Position numbers and translations under genes: made by a program | Shown: positions 24,994 to 32,937 of the stretch, piece after piece | Layout of the letters: each line of letters opens with the position of its first letter | Position numbering within the stretch: the first letter of the stretch is position 1 | The notes under the pieces: model-generated | What the model was told of the DNA's origin: nothing | Database searches by the model: none | Seen by the model: only the letters and a program-made list of their open reading frames with translations | NCBI GenBank assembly: GCA_007692645.1 | Contig: REBR01000259.1 | Span: 1-38,843 of the forward strand | DNA from: Halomonadaceae bacterium | GTDB taxonomy: Bacteria > Pseudomonadota > Gammaproteobacteria > Pseudomonadales > Oleiphilaceae | DNA: 38,843 nt | Reading direction: 5' to 3'

Positions 24994-25278
24994 GAGAGCA
25001 CCTCCTGTAGCGGCTTCAGAGCATTCAGGGTAACCAGAGAAAGGCCTTCTGGGCTAGTGTTTACTTTGCTCGACTGGCCCATGAGGCAAATTTCTACGTC
25101 ATTAATGCCAAGGCCGGGCAATTGTCTTTAGCTACATACTTTCCTGGAACGTTGTTTCTGCAGCAAATTGGATGCCGTGCAGATGCAAGGAACCCCGCAC
25201 TCTGAATGCGGGCATTTTCGGCAGTCTTGCGCTTGGTAAGACGTAACTCCGGATCAAGGAAAGGTGGAGCATAATAAG
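24994..25278. other. Intergenic region between the truncated dehydrogenase and the second AraC gene
   Basis: This 285-base divergent spacer must hold the promoters of both neighbours. A hairpin (CCCGCA 25194-25199 with TGCGGG 25207-25212, followed by CATTTT) lies about 70 bases before the AraC start and could act as a weak leader terminator. No gene and no convincing -35/-10 pair were found. Confidence 0.5.
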
Positions 25279-26355
25279 ATGAATACATCCGTAAACCATA
25301 GTGGGCTTGGGCTGCCCGCGATCTATCTGCACCTGGTACAGCAGGTGCTCAATGCCAGGGGGATGGACAGCCGGCGGTTGCTGGTTGAATCGGGCCTGGA
25401 TCCCGATTCCCTGTTGCAGGAAGAGAGCCGTATACCGCTCTCTACCGCCGCGGTGTTTATGCACCGGGCGATTATTGAATCCCGTGAACCGGGGCTGGGC
25501 TTTCTGCTGGCGGAAGAGTTGCGACTTCCCCTGCACGGCCCCCTGGGGCGGGCGGTTATGAGCAGTGAGAACCTGCGGGAAGTGCTGGACATGATGACCC
25601 GGTTTATTGCCCTGCGTATACCACTGCTGCAGGTCAACACTTACCGGGAGGGGCGTTATTCGGTGATCGAGTTCAGTGGCGACGGCCCCACGGCCCTCAC
25701 GGATTTTGTGCTGGATGCGGTGACCGTGGGCTGCGTGTACATGGGTAAGCAGATTATCAACGCCCGCACCCACGAGCAGTTTATTGAGCGTAAAGGGGCT
25801 GAGCCGGCTTGTTACTCCCGCTTCAAGGACCAGTTGCCGGTGTCGATCCGTTACGAGCGCCGCCGCAACGCCCTGCTGTTCCCGGTGGAATGGCTGGACT
25901 ACCCGGTGCGCTTCAGCGATTCAGAAGTGGCCCAGGTGTCCCGGGCCCAGTGTGAGCAGTCTCTGCAGCAGCTGACCCAGGACCAGGGGTTGCGGCCACG
26001 GGTGCGGCGGATTGTCGCTACCAGCCACCCGTTCCCGCCCCGCCTGGGCCAGGTGGCACAGTCACTGTTTATGTCGGAGCGGACCCTGAAGCGGCATCTG
26101 CAGGGTGAGGGGGCGACTTACCAGGAAGTGGTGGATGACGTGCGTCTTGAGCGGGCCGAGAAGCTGCTCACTACCACCCGCCTGAGTCTGGGGCAGATTT
26201 CCGATGCCCTGGGTTATGCGGACGCCGCCAATTTCACCCGGGCCTTTAAGCGCTGGACCGGTATCAGCCCCAGTGCTTACCGCCGGGAGAGCGCCATGCG
26301 CAATATCCCCACCGCAGCGCCGGTAGAGATGGCGCTGGCCAGCCACGACATATAG
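25279..26355 (+). CDS. AraC-family transcriptional regulator with arabinose-binding-like N-terminal domain
   Basis: A 358-residue regulator of the same architecture as the one at 56-1057. A ligand domain covers about residues 15-210 (YLHLVQQVLNARGMDSRRLL at the start) and an AraC double helix-turn-helix about 235-335. The latter includes FMSERTLKRHLQGEGATYQEVVDDV (residues about 265-290) and LGYADAANFTRAFKRW followed by GISPSAYRR. ATG 25279 is preferred to the GTG at 25264 because GGAG lies about 10 bases upstream. Its neighbours give no clear target; the divergent partner is a truncated dehydrogenase, so the original target may have been lost. Confidence 0.92.
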   Translation: MNTSVNHSGLGLPAIYLHLVQQVLNARGMDSRRLLVESGLDPDSLLQEESRIPLSTAAVFMHRAIIESREPGLGFLLAEELRLPLHGPLGRAVMSSENLREVLDMMTRFIALRIPLLQVNTYREGRYSVIEFSGDGPTALTDFVLDAVTVGCVYMGKQIINARTHEQFIERKGAEPACYSRFKDQLPVSIRYERRRNALLFPVEWLDYPVRFSDSEVAQVSRAQCEQSLQQLTQDQGLRPRVRRIVATSHPFPPRLGQVAQSLFMSERTLKRHLQGEGATYQEVVDDVRLERAEKLLTTTRLSLGQISDALGYADAANFTRAFKRWTGISPSAYRRESAMRNIPTAAPVEMALASHDI

Positions 26356-26371
26356 GGCACCTGGCAGTAAC

Positions 26372-26404
26372 AAAGCGGCCCCGGCTAATTACCGGGGCCG
26401 CTTT
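26372..26404. terminator. Bidirectional terminator between AraC gene and nirD
   Basis: A perfect 13-base-pair stem (AAAGCGGCCCCGG with CCGGGGCCGCTTT) around a CTAATTA loop. The A and T ends let it work for both the plus-strand AraC gene and the minus-strand nirBD transcript, whose stop codon is 2 bases away. Confidence 0.93.
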
Positions 26405-26406
26405 GT

Positions 26407-26784
26407 TTAAGCCACAGCGGTCTGCTGGGACTGGGACTGGGACTGGGACAGGTTCAGCTCCACCAGGCCGTCCTTTAACCGCACCGGGTAACTGGCCACA
26501 GTAACACCGTCCTCTTCCAGGCAGCGTCCGTCCAGCAGGCTGAAGTGCTGCTTGTACAGGGGAGAGGCCACCACCGGTTCCCCGGCAATATCCCCCACAA
26601 TACCCCGTGCCAGCACATTGGCACCCCCCAGTGGGTCGTAGTGGCTCAGGGCAAAAATCTGCTGTTCTGTGTCCGGCAGGTAAAACAGGGCCACCGGACC
26701 GTCTTCGGTCCATACCGCTATCCCGGTGTCAGCCACCAGGTCCTGCTGGTTACACACGGTGATCCATTGGGTCTGTTTGCTCAT
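26407..26784 (-). CDS. nirD: Nitrite reductase (NADH) small subunit
   Basis: A 125-residue Rieske-fold protein without the iron-sulphur ligands, as usual for NirD. The core HYDPLGGANVLARGIVGDIAGEPVVAS and the following SPLYKQHFSLLDGRCLEE are diagnostic (shown here as two parts of one continuous stretch). It partners NirB in reducing nitrite to ammonium in the cytoplasm. It is 69 bases downstream of nirB. The C-terminus holds four Ser-Gln pairs encoded by a perfect fourfold CTGGGA repeat (26425-26448), a slippage-prone tract that would add or remove residues in pairs without a frameshift. Confidence 0.95.
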   Translation of the reverse strand: MSKQTQWITVCNQQDLVADTGIAVWTEDGPVALFYLPDTEQQIFALSHYDPLGGANVLARGIVGDIAGEPVVASPLYKQHFSLLDGRCLEEDGVTVASYPVRLKDGLVELNLSQSQSQSQQTAVA

Positions 26785-26853
26785 GGTCTGTCTCCTGGGC
26801 GTCTGGTAAGGCGTCAGGGCGGCTCAGTGCCGCCCCAGCCGTGAGTGGCGGTG

Positions 26854-29382
26854 TTAGCTGGCTACCGCAATCAGTTTTTCTTTTGCGGTCATTTCCCTGG
26901 GCCGTTTCTGGCCCCGCTCCGGCACCCATTGCTGCAGCGGGTCATCCCGTTGGTCATTGACGAATTCCCGGAAGCGACGCAGCTTGTCCGGATCTGCCAG
27001 GGCGCTCTGCCACTCGCACTGATAGGTGTCCACCACGTGGGCCATCTGGGCTTCCAGCTCTTCCCCGAGACCCAGGCTGTCGTTGATCACCACGTCTTTG
27101 ACATAGTCCAGGCCCCCTTCCAGGTTCTCCAGCCACACGGAGGTGCGCTGCAGCCGGTCAGCGGTGCGCACATAGAACATCAGGTAACGGTCGATGTACT
27201 TCACCAGGGTCTGGTCATCCAGGTCCGTGGCAAACAGGTCTGCGTGGCGGGGGCGCATGCCGCCGTTGCCGGAGACGTACATATTCCAGCCGTTCTCCGT
27301 GGCAATCACCCCCACGTCCTTGCTCTGGGCTTCGGCACACTCACGGGTACAGCCAGAGACCCCCATTTTCAGTTTGTGGGGAGAGCGCAGGCCCTTATAG
27401 CGGTTCTCCAGAAAGATCGCCATGCCGACGCTGTCCTGCACCCCGTAACGGCACCAGGTGCTGCCGACGCAGGACTTCACCGTACGCAGTGATTTGGCAT
27501 AGGCGTGGCCGGTCTCAAAGCCTGCCTGTAGCAGCTCATCCCAGATCAGGGGCAACTGGTTCAGGGTGGCGCCGAACAGGTCCACCCGCTGGCCACCGGT
27601 GATCTTGGTGTACAGGCCATAGCGCTTGCCCACTTCCCCCAGCACGATCAGCTTCTCCGGGGTGATCTCGCCACCGGCGATGCGGGGCACAATGGAGTAG
27701 GTGCCGTTTTTCTGCATGTTGGCCATAAAGGTATCGTTGGTGTCCTGCAGGGGCACATGGTCCGGCTCATGCACATGCTCATTCCAGAACGAGGCCAGAA
27801 TGGAGCCAATGGCGGGCTTGCAGATCTCACAGCCACGGCCCTTACCGTGTTTCTCCAGCAACTCTTTGAAGGTGCGGATCTTGCCCACCTGCACCAGGTG
27901 AACCAGTTCCTGGCGGGTATGGGGGAAGTGTTCGCAGATGTCCTTGTTGACCTCCACGCCACGGCTCTCCAGCTCCGACTCCACCACATTCTTCAGCAGG
28001 GCAGTACAGCCACCGCAACCACTGCTGGCTTTGGTATCCGCCTTGACGCTGCCCAGGTCCAGGGCGCCCGCATCAATGCTGCAGCAGATGTCCCCTTTGG
28101 TGACGTTATGGCAGGAGCAGATGGTGGCGGTAGCGGGCAGAGCATCAGCCCCCAGGGTGGGTGCTTCGCCGTCGCCAGCGGGCAGGATCAGTGACTGGGG
28201 GTTCTCCGGCAGATCGATGCCGTTGAGCATGTACTGCAGCAGGGTGTCATAGCGGCTGTTATCCCCCACCAGCACTGCTCCCAGGACTTTCTTGCGGTCC
28301 TGGCTGATAACCATTTTCTGGTAGGTGCCGTTGGACTCGTCGAGAAAGCGCACAGTGCGTGCCCCGGGGGTTTTGCAGTGGGCGTCGCCGATGGAGCCCA
28401 CATCCACCCCCAGCAGTTTCAGCTTGGTACTCATGTCAGCGCCGGTAAAGGCCGCCTCGGTATCGCCGTTCAGGTGCGAAGACAGGGTCTTGGCCATGGT
28501 GTAACCCGGCGCCACCAGACCAAAGATCTGCTGGTTCCACAGGGCACACTCACCGATGGCGAAAATGGCCGGGTCACTGGTGCCACAATGGTTGTTCACC
28601 ATGATGCCGCCACGGTCGCCGATCTCCAGATCGCAGCTGCGGGCCAGGGCGTCTTGGGGGCGGATACCGGCAGAGAAGACAATCAGGTCGGTCTCAAGGA
28701 AGTCCTCTTCGCCAAACTCCATACGCAGGCGATGCTCTTGTCCGGGAACAATGGCAGAAGTGGCTTTCTCCGTGTGTACCTGCACACCGATCTCTTCAAT
28801 TTTGTCTTTCAGTACCTGGCCGCCTTCGTCGTCCAGCTGCACCGGCATCAGCCGTGGTGCAAACTCCACCACATGGGCTTCAATACCCAGCTGCTTGATG
28901 GCATTGGCCGCTTCCAGCCCGAGCAGGCCGCCGCCAACCACCACGCCTTTTTTTACCCCCTGGGCACTGGAGCGGATGGCATCCAGGTCGTCCAGGGTAC
29001 GGTACACCAGGCAGTGTTCCTGCTCATGGCCGGGTATCGGCGGTACAAAGGGGTAGGAGCCGGTGGCCAGTACCAGGGCGTCGTAGGGGTAGTCCCCCTG
29101 ATCGGTGCTGACCACCTGCTTATCCCGGTCAATACCGGTGACGCATTCCCCCAGGTGCAGATCAATGCCCTGTTCCTGATACCAGGTGAGGGGGGCCAGT
29201 GACAGGTCCTCATGGGTGGAACCGTCAAAGTACTCGGACAGGTGGACCCGGTCGTAGGCGCACAGGGCTTCCTCGCCGAATACCATAACCTGGTATTGCG
29301 CAGCCGCTGGGGTACCGGCGAACTGCTCCAGAAAATGGTGCCCTACCATGCCATTGCCGATAACGATCAGTTGCTTACTCAT
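26854..29382 (-). CDS. nirB: Nitrite reductase (NADH) large subunit
   Basis: An 842-residue enzyme that reduces nitrite to ammonium with NADH. FAD and NADH domains come first (IGNGMVGHHFLEQF at the start, VVVGGGLLGLEAANAI near 148). Next is a BFD-like [2Fe-2S] domain (CSCHNVTKGDICC near 425 and SGCGGC near 458), then the ferredoxin-like half domain (about 555-620) and the siroheme/[4Fe-4S] domain with CVGSTWCRYG and GVSGCTRECAEAQ. Length matches full NirB. It lies 67 bases after the NasB-like gene and is cotranscribed with it and nirD. The transcript is controlled from the sigma-54 promoter and leader terminator at 30.7-30.85 kb. Confidence 0.97.
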   Translation of the reverse strand: MSKQLIVIGNGMVGHHFLEQFAGTPAAAQYQVMVFGEEALCAYDRVHLSEYFDGSTHEDLSLAPLTWYQEQGIDLHLGECVTGIDRDKQVVSTDQGDYPYDALVLATGSYPFVPPIPGHEQEHCLVYRTLDDLDAIRSSAQGVKKGVVVGGGLLGLEAANAIKQLGIEAHVVEFAPRLMPVQLDDEGGQVLKDKIEEIGVQVHTEKATSAIVPGQEHRLRMEFGEEDFLETDLIVFSAGIRPQDALARSCDLEIGDRGGIMVNNHCGTSDPAIFAIGECALWNQQIFGLVAPGYTMAKTLSSHLNGDTEAAFTGADMSTKLKLLGVDVGSIGDAHCKTPGARTVRFLDESNGTYQKMVISQDRKKVLGAVLVGDNSRYDTLLQYMLNGIDLPENPQSLILPAGDGEAPTLGADALPATATICSCHNVTKGDICCSIDAGALDLGSVKADTKASSGCGGCTALLKNVVESELESRGVEVNKDICEHFPHTRQELVHLVQVGKIRTFKELLEKHGKGRGCEICKPAIGSILASFWNEHVHEPDHVPLQDTNDTFMANMQKNGTYSIVPRIAGGEITPEKLIVLGEVGKRYGLYTKITGGQRVDLFGATLNQLPLIWDELLQAGFETGHAYAKSLRTVKSCVGSTWCRYGVQDSVGMAIFLENRYKGLRSPHKLKMGVSGCTRECAEAQSKDVGVIATENGWNMYVSGNGGMRPRHADLFATDLDDQTLVKYIDRYLMFYVRTADRLQRTSVWLENLEGGLDYVKDVVINDSLGLGEELEAQMAHVVDTYQCEWQSALADPDKLRRFREFVNDQRDDPLQQWVPERGQKRPREMTAKEKLIAVAS

Positions 29383-29449
29383 ACCTTGTTTCCTCTCTGT
29401 GTCATTCTGGTTGAGGCCCGGGGCCTCTTAGTGGTCTGAGGGCGGTCAG

Positions 29450-30703
29450 TTATGCTGCCGCTGCCCCGCAATGTGCTTCACCAAAGACCAATAATTCCCG
29501 CCAGGGGGTCAAATCGGCTCCCTGCCGTAACTGTCTGAACAACCAGGGTCCGGTGCGGGCGTCGCCATAGAGCACGGCCCCCACCAACCGGTTGTCCCGC
29601 AGCAGCAGGTGACGGTATTCCTGCTGCTCACGGTCGTAATAGGTAATGGATTCGGTGCCTTCAGCGGGCACTACCTGGCCACAGGAAAACAGCTCAATGC
29701 CGCTGATTTTCAGCCGGGTGGCCTGTTCACTGAGGTGGTAGTGGGCCGGCTGCCCCAGCAGGTGAGCGGCCAGCACATCCGCCTGTTGATTGACCGGGTC
29801 CACCAGACCGAAGGTGTGCTCATGGAACTGGCAGCATTCCCCCAGGGCGTGAATATGGGGGTTGCTGGTGGTCAGGGTCTGGTCCACCACCACGGCACGG
29901 TCACAGACCAGGCCCGCCGCTGCCGCCAACTCGCTGTTGGGGCGAATGCCGGTGGCAATCACCACCAGGTCTGCAGCCAGGGTCTCGCCACTGGTCAGCT
30001 CCACAGCGGCGACCGGGCTCTCCCGGTGGGCATCCTTGCCATGGAACCCGGCCACCTGGGTTTCAAGCCTCAGGTTCAGGCCCCGGGCTTGCAGGGTCTC
30101 TGCCAGGAGTTGGCCGGCGGTGGCGTCCAACTGGCGGTTCAGCAGGTGGCTGCTGCGGTGCAACAGGGTCACCTGCATGCCCTGTTTGCGCAGGCCTTCT
30201 GCGGCTTCCAGGCCGAGAAAGCCGCCCCCCACCACCAGGGCATGGCCCCCCTGGCGGGCAGCCAGCTGCAGGGCCCGGGTGTCCTCCAGGGTGCGAAACC
30301 CCTGAATGCCGGGGCGCTCTACTCCGGGTAGCGGTGGCAGGGCCGGCCGTGAACCGGTGGCCAGCACCAGACGGTCGTAGCCAACCTGTTGGCCACTGGC
30401 GGTGCTGACCTGCTGTGCCTGGGGGTCAATGGCGGTGACCGGGTCACCGCTGATGCAGTGAATCTGGTGCTGTTGGTACCAGTGCTGGTCGCACAGGGGC
30501 AGGCTGCTGCTATCCGCTTCTCCCGCCAGCAAGGGGGACAACAGGATGCGGTTATAGGCAGTCTCGGGTTCTTCTCCGATAACGGTAATGGCCCAGGGCT
30601 GTGCCGGTTCTGCCACCAGGGACTGCAGCAGACGCTGGGCCGCCATACCGTGGCCAATAATGACCAGGCGTTGTGGTGTCAGTTGTGTGGTGGACGCTGT
30701 CAT
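29450..30703 (-). CDS. nasB: NAD(P)H:FAD oxidoreductase of the nitrate assimilation cluster (NasB-like)
   Basis: A 417-residue flavoprotein related to the N-terminal half of NirB. The FAD motif LVIIGHGMAAQRLL is at the start, LVVGGGFLGLEAAEGL near 150 and VVIATGIRPNSEL near 245. It lacks the BFD-like and siroheme domains, so it cannot reduce nitrite itself. By analogy with Klebsiella NasB it probably passes electrons from NAD(P)H to the nitrate reductase NasA; the symbol rests on that context. ATG 30703 is chosen because it lies downstream of the leader terminator and begins the homology; the frame stays open upstream through the leader by chance. It is the first gene of nasB-nirB-nirD. Confidence 0.82.
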   Translation of the reverse strand: MTASTTQLTPQRLVIIGHGMAAQRLLQSLVAEPAQPWAITVIGEEPETAYNRILLSPLLAGEADSSSLPLCDQHWYQQHQIHCISGDPVTAIDPQAQQVSTASGQQVGYDRLVLATGSRPALPPLPGVERPGIQGFRTLEDTRALQLAARQGGHALVVGGGFLGLEAAEGLRKQGMQVTLLHRSSHLLNRQLDATAGQLLAETLQARGLNLRLETQVAGFHGKDAHRESPVAAVELTSGETLAADLVVIATGIRPNSELAAAAGLVCDRAVVVDQTLTTSNPHIHALGECCQFHEHTFGLVDPVNQQADVLAAHLLGQPAHYHLSEQATRLKISGIELFSCGQVVPAEGTESITYYDREQQEYRHLLLRDNRLVGAVLYGDARTGPWLFRQLRQGADLTPWRELLVFGEAHCGAAAA

Positions 30704-30726
30704 GGGTTTTCCCCGGGCCAAAAAAA

Positions 30727-30768
30727 ACGCCTGCCTCCCCGGGTAGGGGGAGTGCAGGCGTCGTTGCC
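30727..30768 (-). promoter_or_regulatory. NasT/ANTAR-type leader of nasB-nirBD: P2-like hexaloop hairpin overlapping an intrinsic terminator
   Basis: On the minus strand, GGC-AACGAC-GCC (30768 to 30757) forms a short stem with a six-base loop having A at position 1 and G at position 4, the ANTAR-recognition pattern. Its 3' side overlaps the 5' arm of a strong terminator: ACGCCTGC and CTCCCC pair with GGGGAG and GCAGGCGT (30761 to 30727), then eight U (to 30720). The two structures exclude one another, so NasT binding to the hairpin would allow read-through. An upstream hairpin (CCGGC, loop GCAGCA, GCCGG; 30792-30807) is the candidate first stem. Confidence 0.78.
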
Positions 30769-30833
30769 ATTCCTGGTTGTAAGGTGCCGGCCCGGCTGCT
30801 GCGCCGGATCGGTCTGGTTCATAGGGTATAAGC

Positions 30834-30849
30834 TGCAGCAACCGTGCCA
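30834..30849 (-). promoter_or_regulatory. Sigma-54 promoter of nasB-nirBD
   Basis: The minus strand reads TGGCACGGTTGCTGCA, with the GG and GC pairs separated by exactly 10 bases (consensus TGGCAC-N5-TTGCA). It is almost identical to the site before nrtA. Transcription would start near 30823, leaving a leader of about 120 bases before ATG 30703. Confidence 0.85.
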
Positions 30850-30933
30850 GTTATTTACCGGCCTGTTTTTGCAGAGAATTCACTGGAATTGCACCCCGGG
30901 TCGCGGCCTGGGCTTCCCGGTTTTGGTGCATTA

Positions 30934-30967
30934 AAACCGCCTGCGCACCTGATTGGTGCGCAAGCGG
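30934..30967 (-). terminator. Terminator of nrtABD
   Basis: On the minus strand ACCGC-T-TGCGCACC pairs with GGTGCGCA-G-GCGGT around an AATCA loop, followed by TTTTAA. It begins about 20 bases after the nrtD stop. The inner TGCGCACC/GGTGCGCA palindrome also resembles an NtrC site, so it could double as an enhancer for the nasB-nirBD promoter 90 bases away. Confidence 0.75.
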
Positions 30968-30986
30968 TATCCAGGCTGTCCTATCC

Positions 30987-31838
30987 TCAACCGCGATGGG
31001 CCGCTTTCACCAGGGGGCCGGCGCTGGCGCGGGCTGAGGTTCTCAGGGGCTGCACCTTTTTCTGCTTTTCATACAGGAACTGCAGCACCTCCTGGCGCAG
31101 GTGGTTGTACTCGCTGTCTTCCGCCAGAGCGACCCGGTTGCGGGGTCGGGGCAGCTTCACGGAGAGGATCTCGCCGATGGTGGCCTGGGGCCCGTTGGTC
31201 ATCATAACGATACGGTCAGACAGCAGTACCGCCTCATCCACGTCGTGGGTAATCATGATCACGGTGCTGTTGAGTGACTGCTGGATCTCCATCAGGGAAT
31301 CCTGCAGGTGGGCCCGGGTCAGGGCATCCAGGGCACCGAAGGGCTCATCCATCAGCAGTACCTTGGGTTGCATGGCCAGGGCCCGGGCTATGCCCACCCG
31401 CTGGCGCATGCCCCCGGAGAGTTCATCCGGGCGCTTGTCCAGGGCATGGTCCATGTGTACCAGCTCCAGGTTATGGATGATCCATTCCCGTCGCTCCTTG
31501 CGGCCCATGGTCTTGCCGAACACCTGGTTAACCGCCAGTTCCACGTTCTGGTAGGCGCTCATCCAGGGCATCAGTGAATGGTTCTGGAACACCACGGCCC
31601 GCTCAGGGCCTGGTTCGTTCACTTCCTTGCCATCCAGCATGCAGCCACCCTGGGTGGCTTGCAGCAGGCCGGCGACGATGTTGAGTACAGTGGACTTGCC
31701 GCAACCGGAGTGGCCGATGAGGGAAACAAACTCCCCCTGGTCCAGTTTCAGGTTGATGTTGTCCAGGGCCAGAAAATCCCCCTTCGCCGTGGGGAAGGAC
31801 ATGCTCACGGATGACAGTTCCAGATGGGGCTTACTCAT
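30987..31838 (-). CDS. nrtD: Nitrate ABC transporter ATP-binding protein (NrtD/NasD type)
   Basis: A 283-residue ATPase. Walker A GHSGCGKST is near residue 43, the signature LSGGMRQR near 141, Walker B VLLMDEPFGALD near 161 and the switch histidine in MITHDVDEAV. It powers nitrate uptake through NrtB. Its size matches the single-domain NrtD/NasD rather than cyanobacterial NrtC, which has an extra binding-protein domain. It is the last gene of the nrtABD operon, 55 bases after nrtB, with a terminator just downstream. Confidence 0.93.
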   Translation of the reverse strand: MSKPHLELSSVSMSFPTAKGDFLALDNINLKLDQGEFVSLIGHSGCGKSTVLNIVAGLLQATQGGCMLDGKEVNEPGPERAVVFQNHSLMPWMSAYQNVELAVNQVFGKTMGRKERREWIIHNLELVHMDHALDKRPDELSGGMRQRVGIARALAMQPKVLLMDEPFGALDALTRAHLQDSLMEIQQSLNSTVIMITHDVDEAVLLSDRIVMMTNGPQATIGEILSVKLPRPRNRVALAEDSEYNHLRQEVLQFLYEKQKKVQPLRTSARASAGPLVKAAHRG

Positions 31839-31893
31839 GGTGTTCTCCTGATTCGCTGTTGCTCACCACCCCGGGGGTTAACCGGGAATGGGC

Positions 31894-32889
31894 TTACTGA
31901 GTGGATGCGCTCTTGTCCCAGGACAGGGCCCGTTGCAGCATTAACATGGTGCGGTCCAGCAGCAGGCCGATAACACCAATGGCGATCACCGCCACCATGA
32001 TGCGGCTCAGTGAAGAGCTGCTGCCGTTCTGGAATTCATCCCAGATGAATTTCCCCAGCCCCGGGTTCTGGGCCAGCATTTCCGCGGCGATCAGCACCAT
32101 CCAGGCAATTCCCAGTGACAGGCGCATGCCGGTGAAAATCATCGGGATAGCAGATGGCAGCACCACCCGGCGCACATGGGTGAGAAACGGCAGTCGTAAT
32201 ACCTGGCTGACGTTGCGCAGGTCCTGGCTCACGGAGTTCACCCCCATCATGGTGTTGATCAGGGTGGGCCAGAGGCTGCAAAGGGACACCGTGATCACCG
32301 AGGTGACAAAGGAGCGGGAGAACATGGGGTCGTCACTCACATAGGTGGCGGATACCACCAGGGTGACAATGGGCAGCCAGGCCAGGGGCGAGACCGGTTT
32401 GAACACCTGGATCAGGGGGTTGATGGCGGCGTACAGGTGCCGGTTCAGGCCCACCAGAATGCCCAGGGGAATGGCCACCAGGGAAGCCAGCAGAAAGCCG
32501 GACATCACCGTCATCAGGCTGGTGCCAATCTGGTGAAAGAAGGTGGGCTGGCCGGAATAGGGGCGGATGCGGGTTTCAGCCTCCGGGTTACGCTCCAGCA
32601 GCTGGGCATTGCGGGCTTCCTGCATGGCGATAAAATCCCGGGCCCGCTGTTGCTCTTCCTGGTAGTCCGCCCACAGGTTGCCGGACTGCTGCCACACCTG
32701 GGCCGGCCCTGGCAGACTGCCCACGGCGGTATCCACGTTCTGTGAAGCCAGTTGCCAGAGCATCAGGAAGACCGCGATGCCGATAATGGGCATGCCCAAT
32801 GTGCGTAACACTCCCTGCAGACTGAAAGCGGGCAGTCGCTGTTGCACAAAATCACTGATGGGTTTGGTGTAGCGCATAACAGTGTCCAT
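31894..32889 (-). CDS. nrtB: Nitrate ABC transporter permease
   Basis: A 331-residue inner-membrane protein of the nitrate/taurine-type ABC permease family with six core helices in about residues 125-320 and one extra helix near 30-48. The EAA-type coupling loop lies near LRLPFLTHVRRVVLPSAIPMIF (read as two parts around residue 240). A hydrophilic insertion of about 60 residues (60-115) follows the first helix and lies in the periplasm, as in other NrtB proteins. It has a GAGAGAAAC ribosome site. It works with NrtA and NrtD. Confidence 0.93.
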   Translation of the reverse strand: MDTVMRYTKPISDFVQQRLPAFSLQGVLRTLGMPIIGIAVFLMLWQLASQNVDTAVGSLPGPAQVWQQSGNLWADYQEEQQRARDFIAMQEARNAQLLERNPEAETRIRPYSGQPTFFHQIGTSLMTVMSGFLLASLVAIPLGILVGLNRHLYAAINPLIQVFKPVSPLAWLPIVTLVVSATYVSDDPMFSRSFVTSVITVSLCSLWPTLINTMMGVNSVSQDLRNVSQVLRLPFLTHVRRVVLPSAIPMIFTGMRLSLGIAWMVLIAAEMLAQNPGLGKFIWDEFQNGSSSSLSRIMVAVIAIGVIGLLLDRTMLMLQRALSWDKSASTQ

Positions 32890-32937
32890 GTTTCTCTCCT
32901 TCGGCCAGACCCCGTTTCAGGGGTCCTGGCGCTTTGG

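Noticed and set aside
30942-30962. A TGCGCACC/GGTGCGCA palindrome as an NtrC site
   Set aside because: It lies at the end of nrtD inside a longer stem followed by TTTT, so a terminator is the simpler reading. A dual role is possible but unproven.
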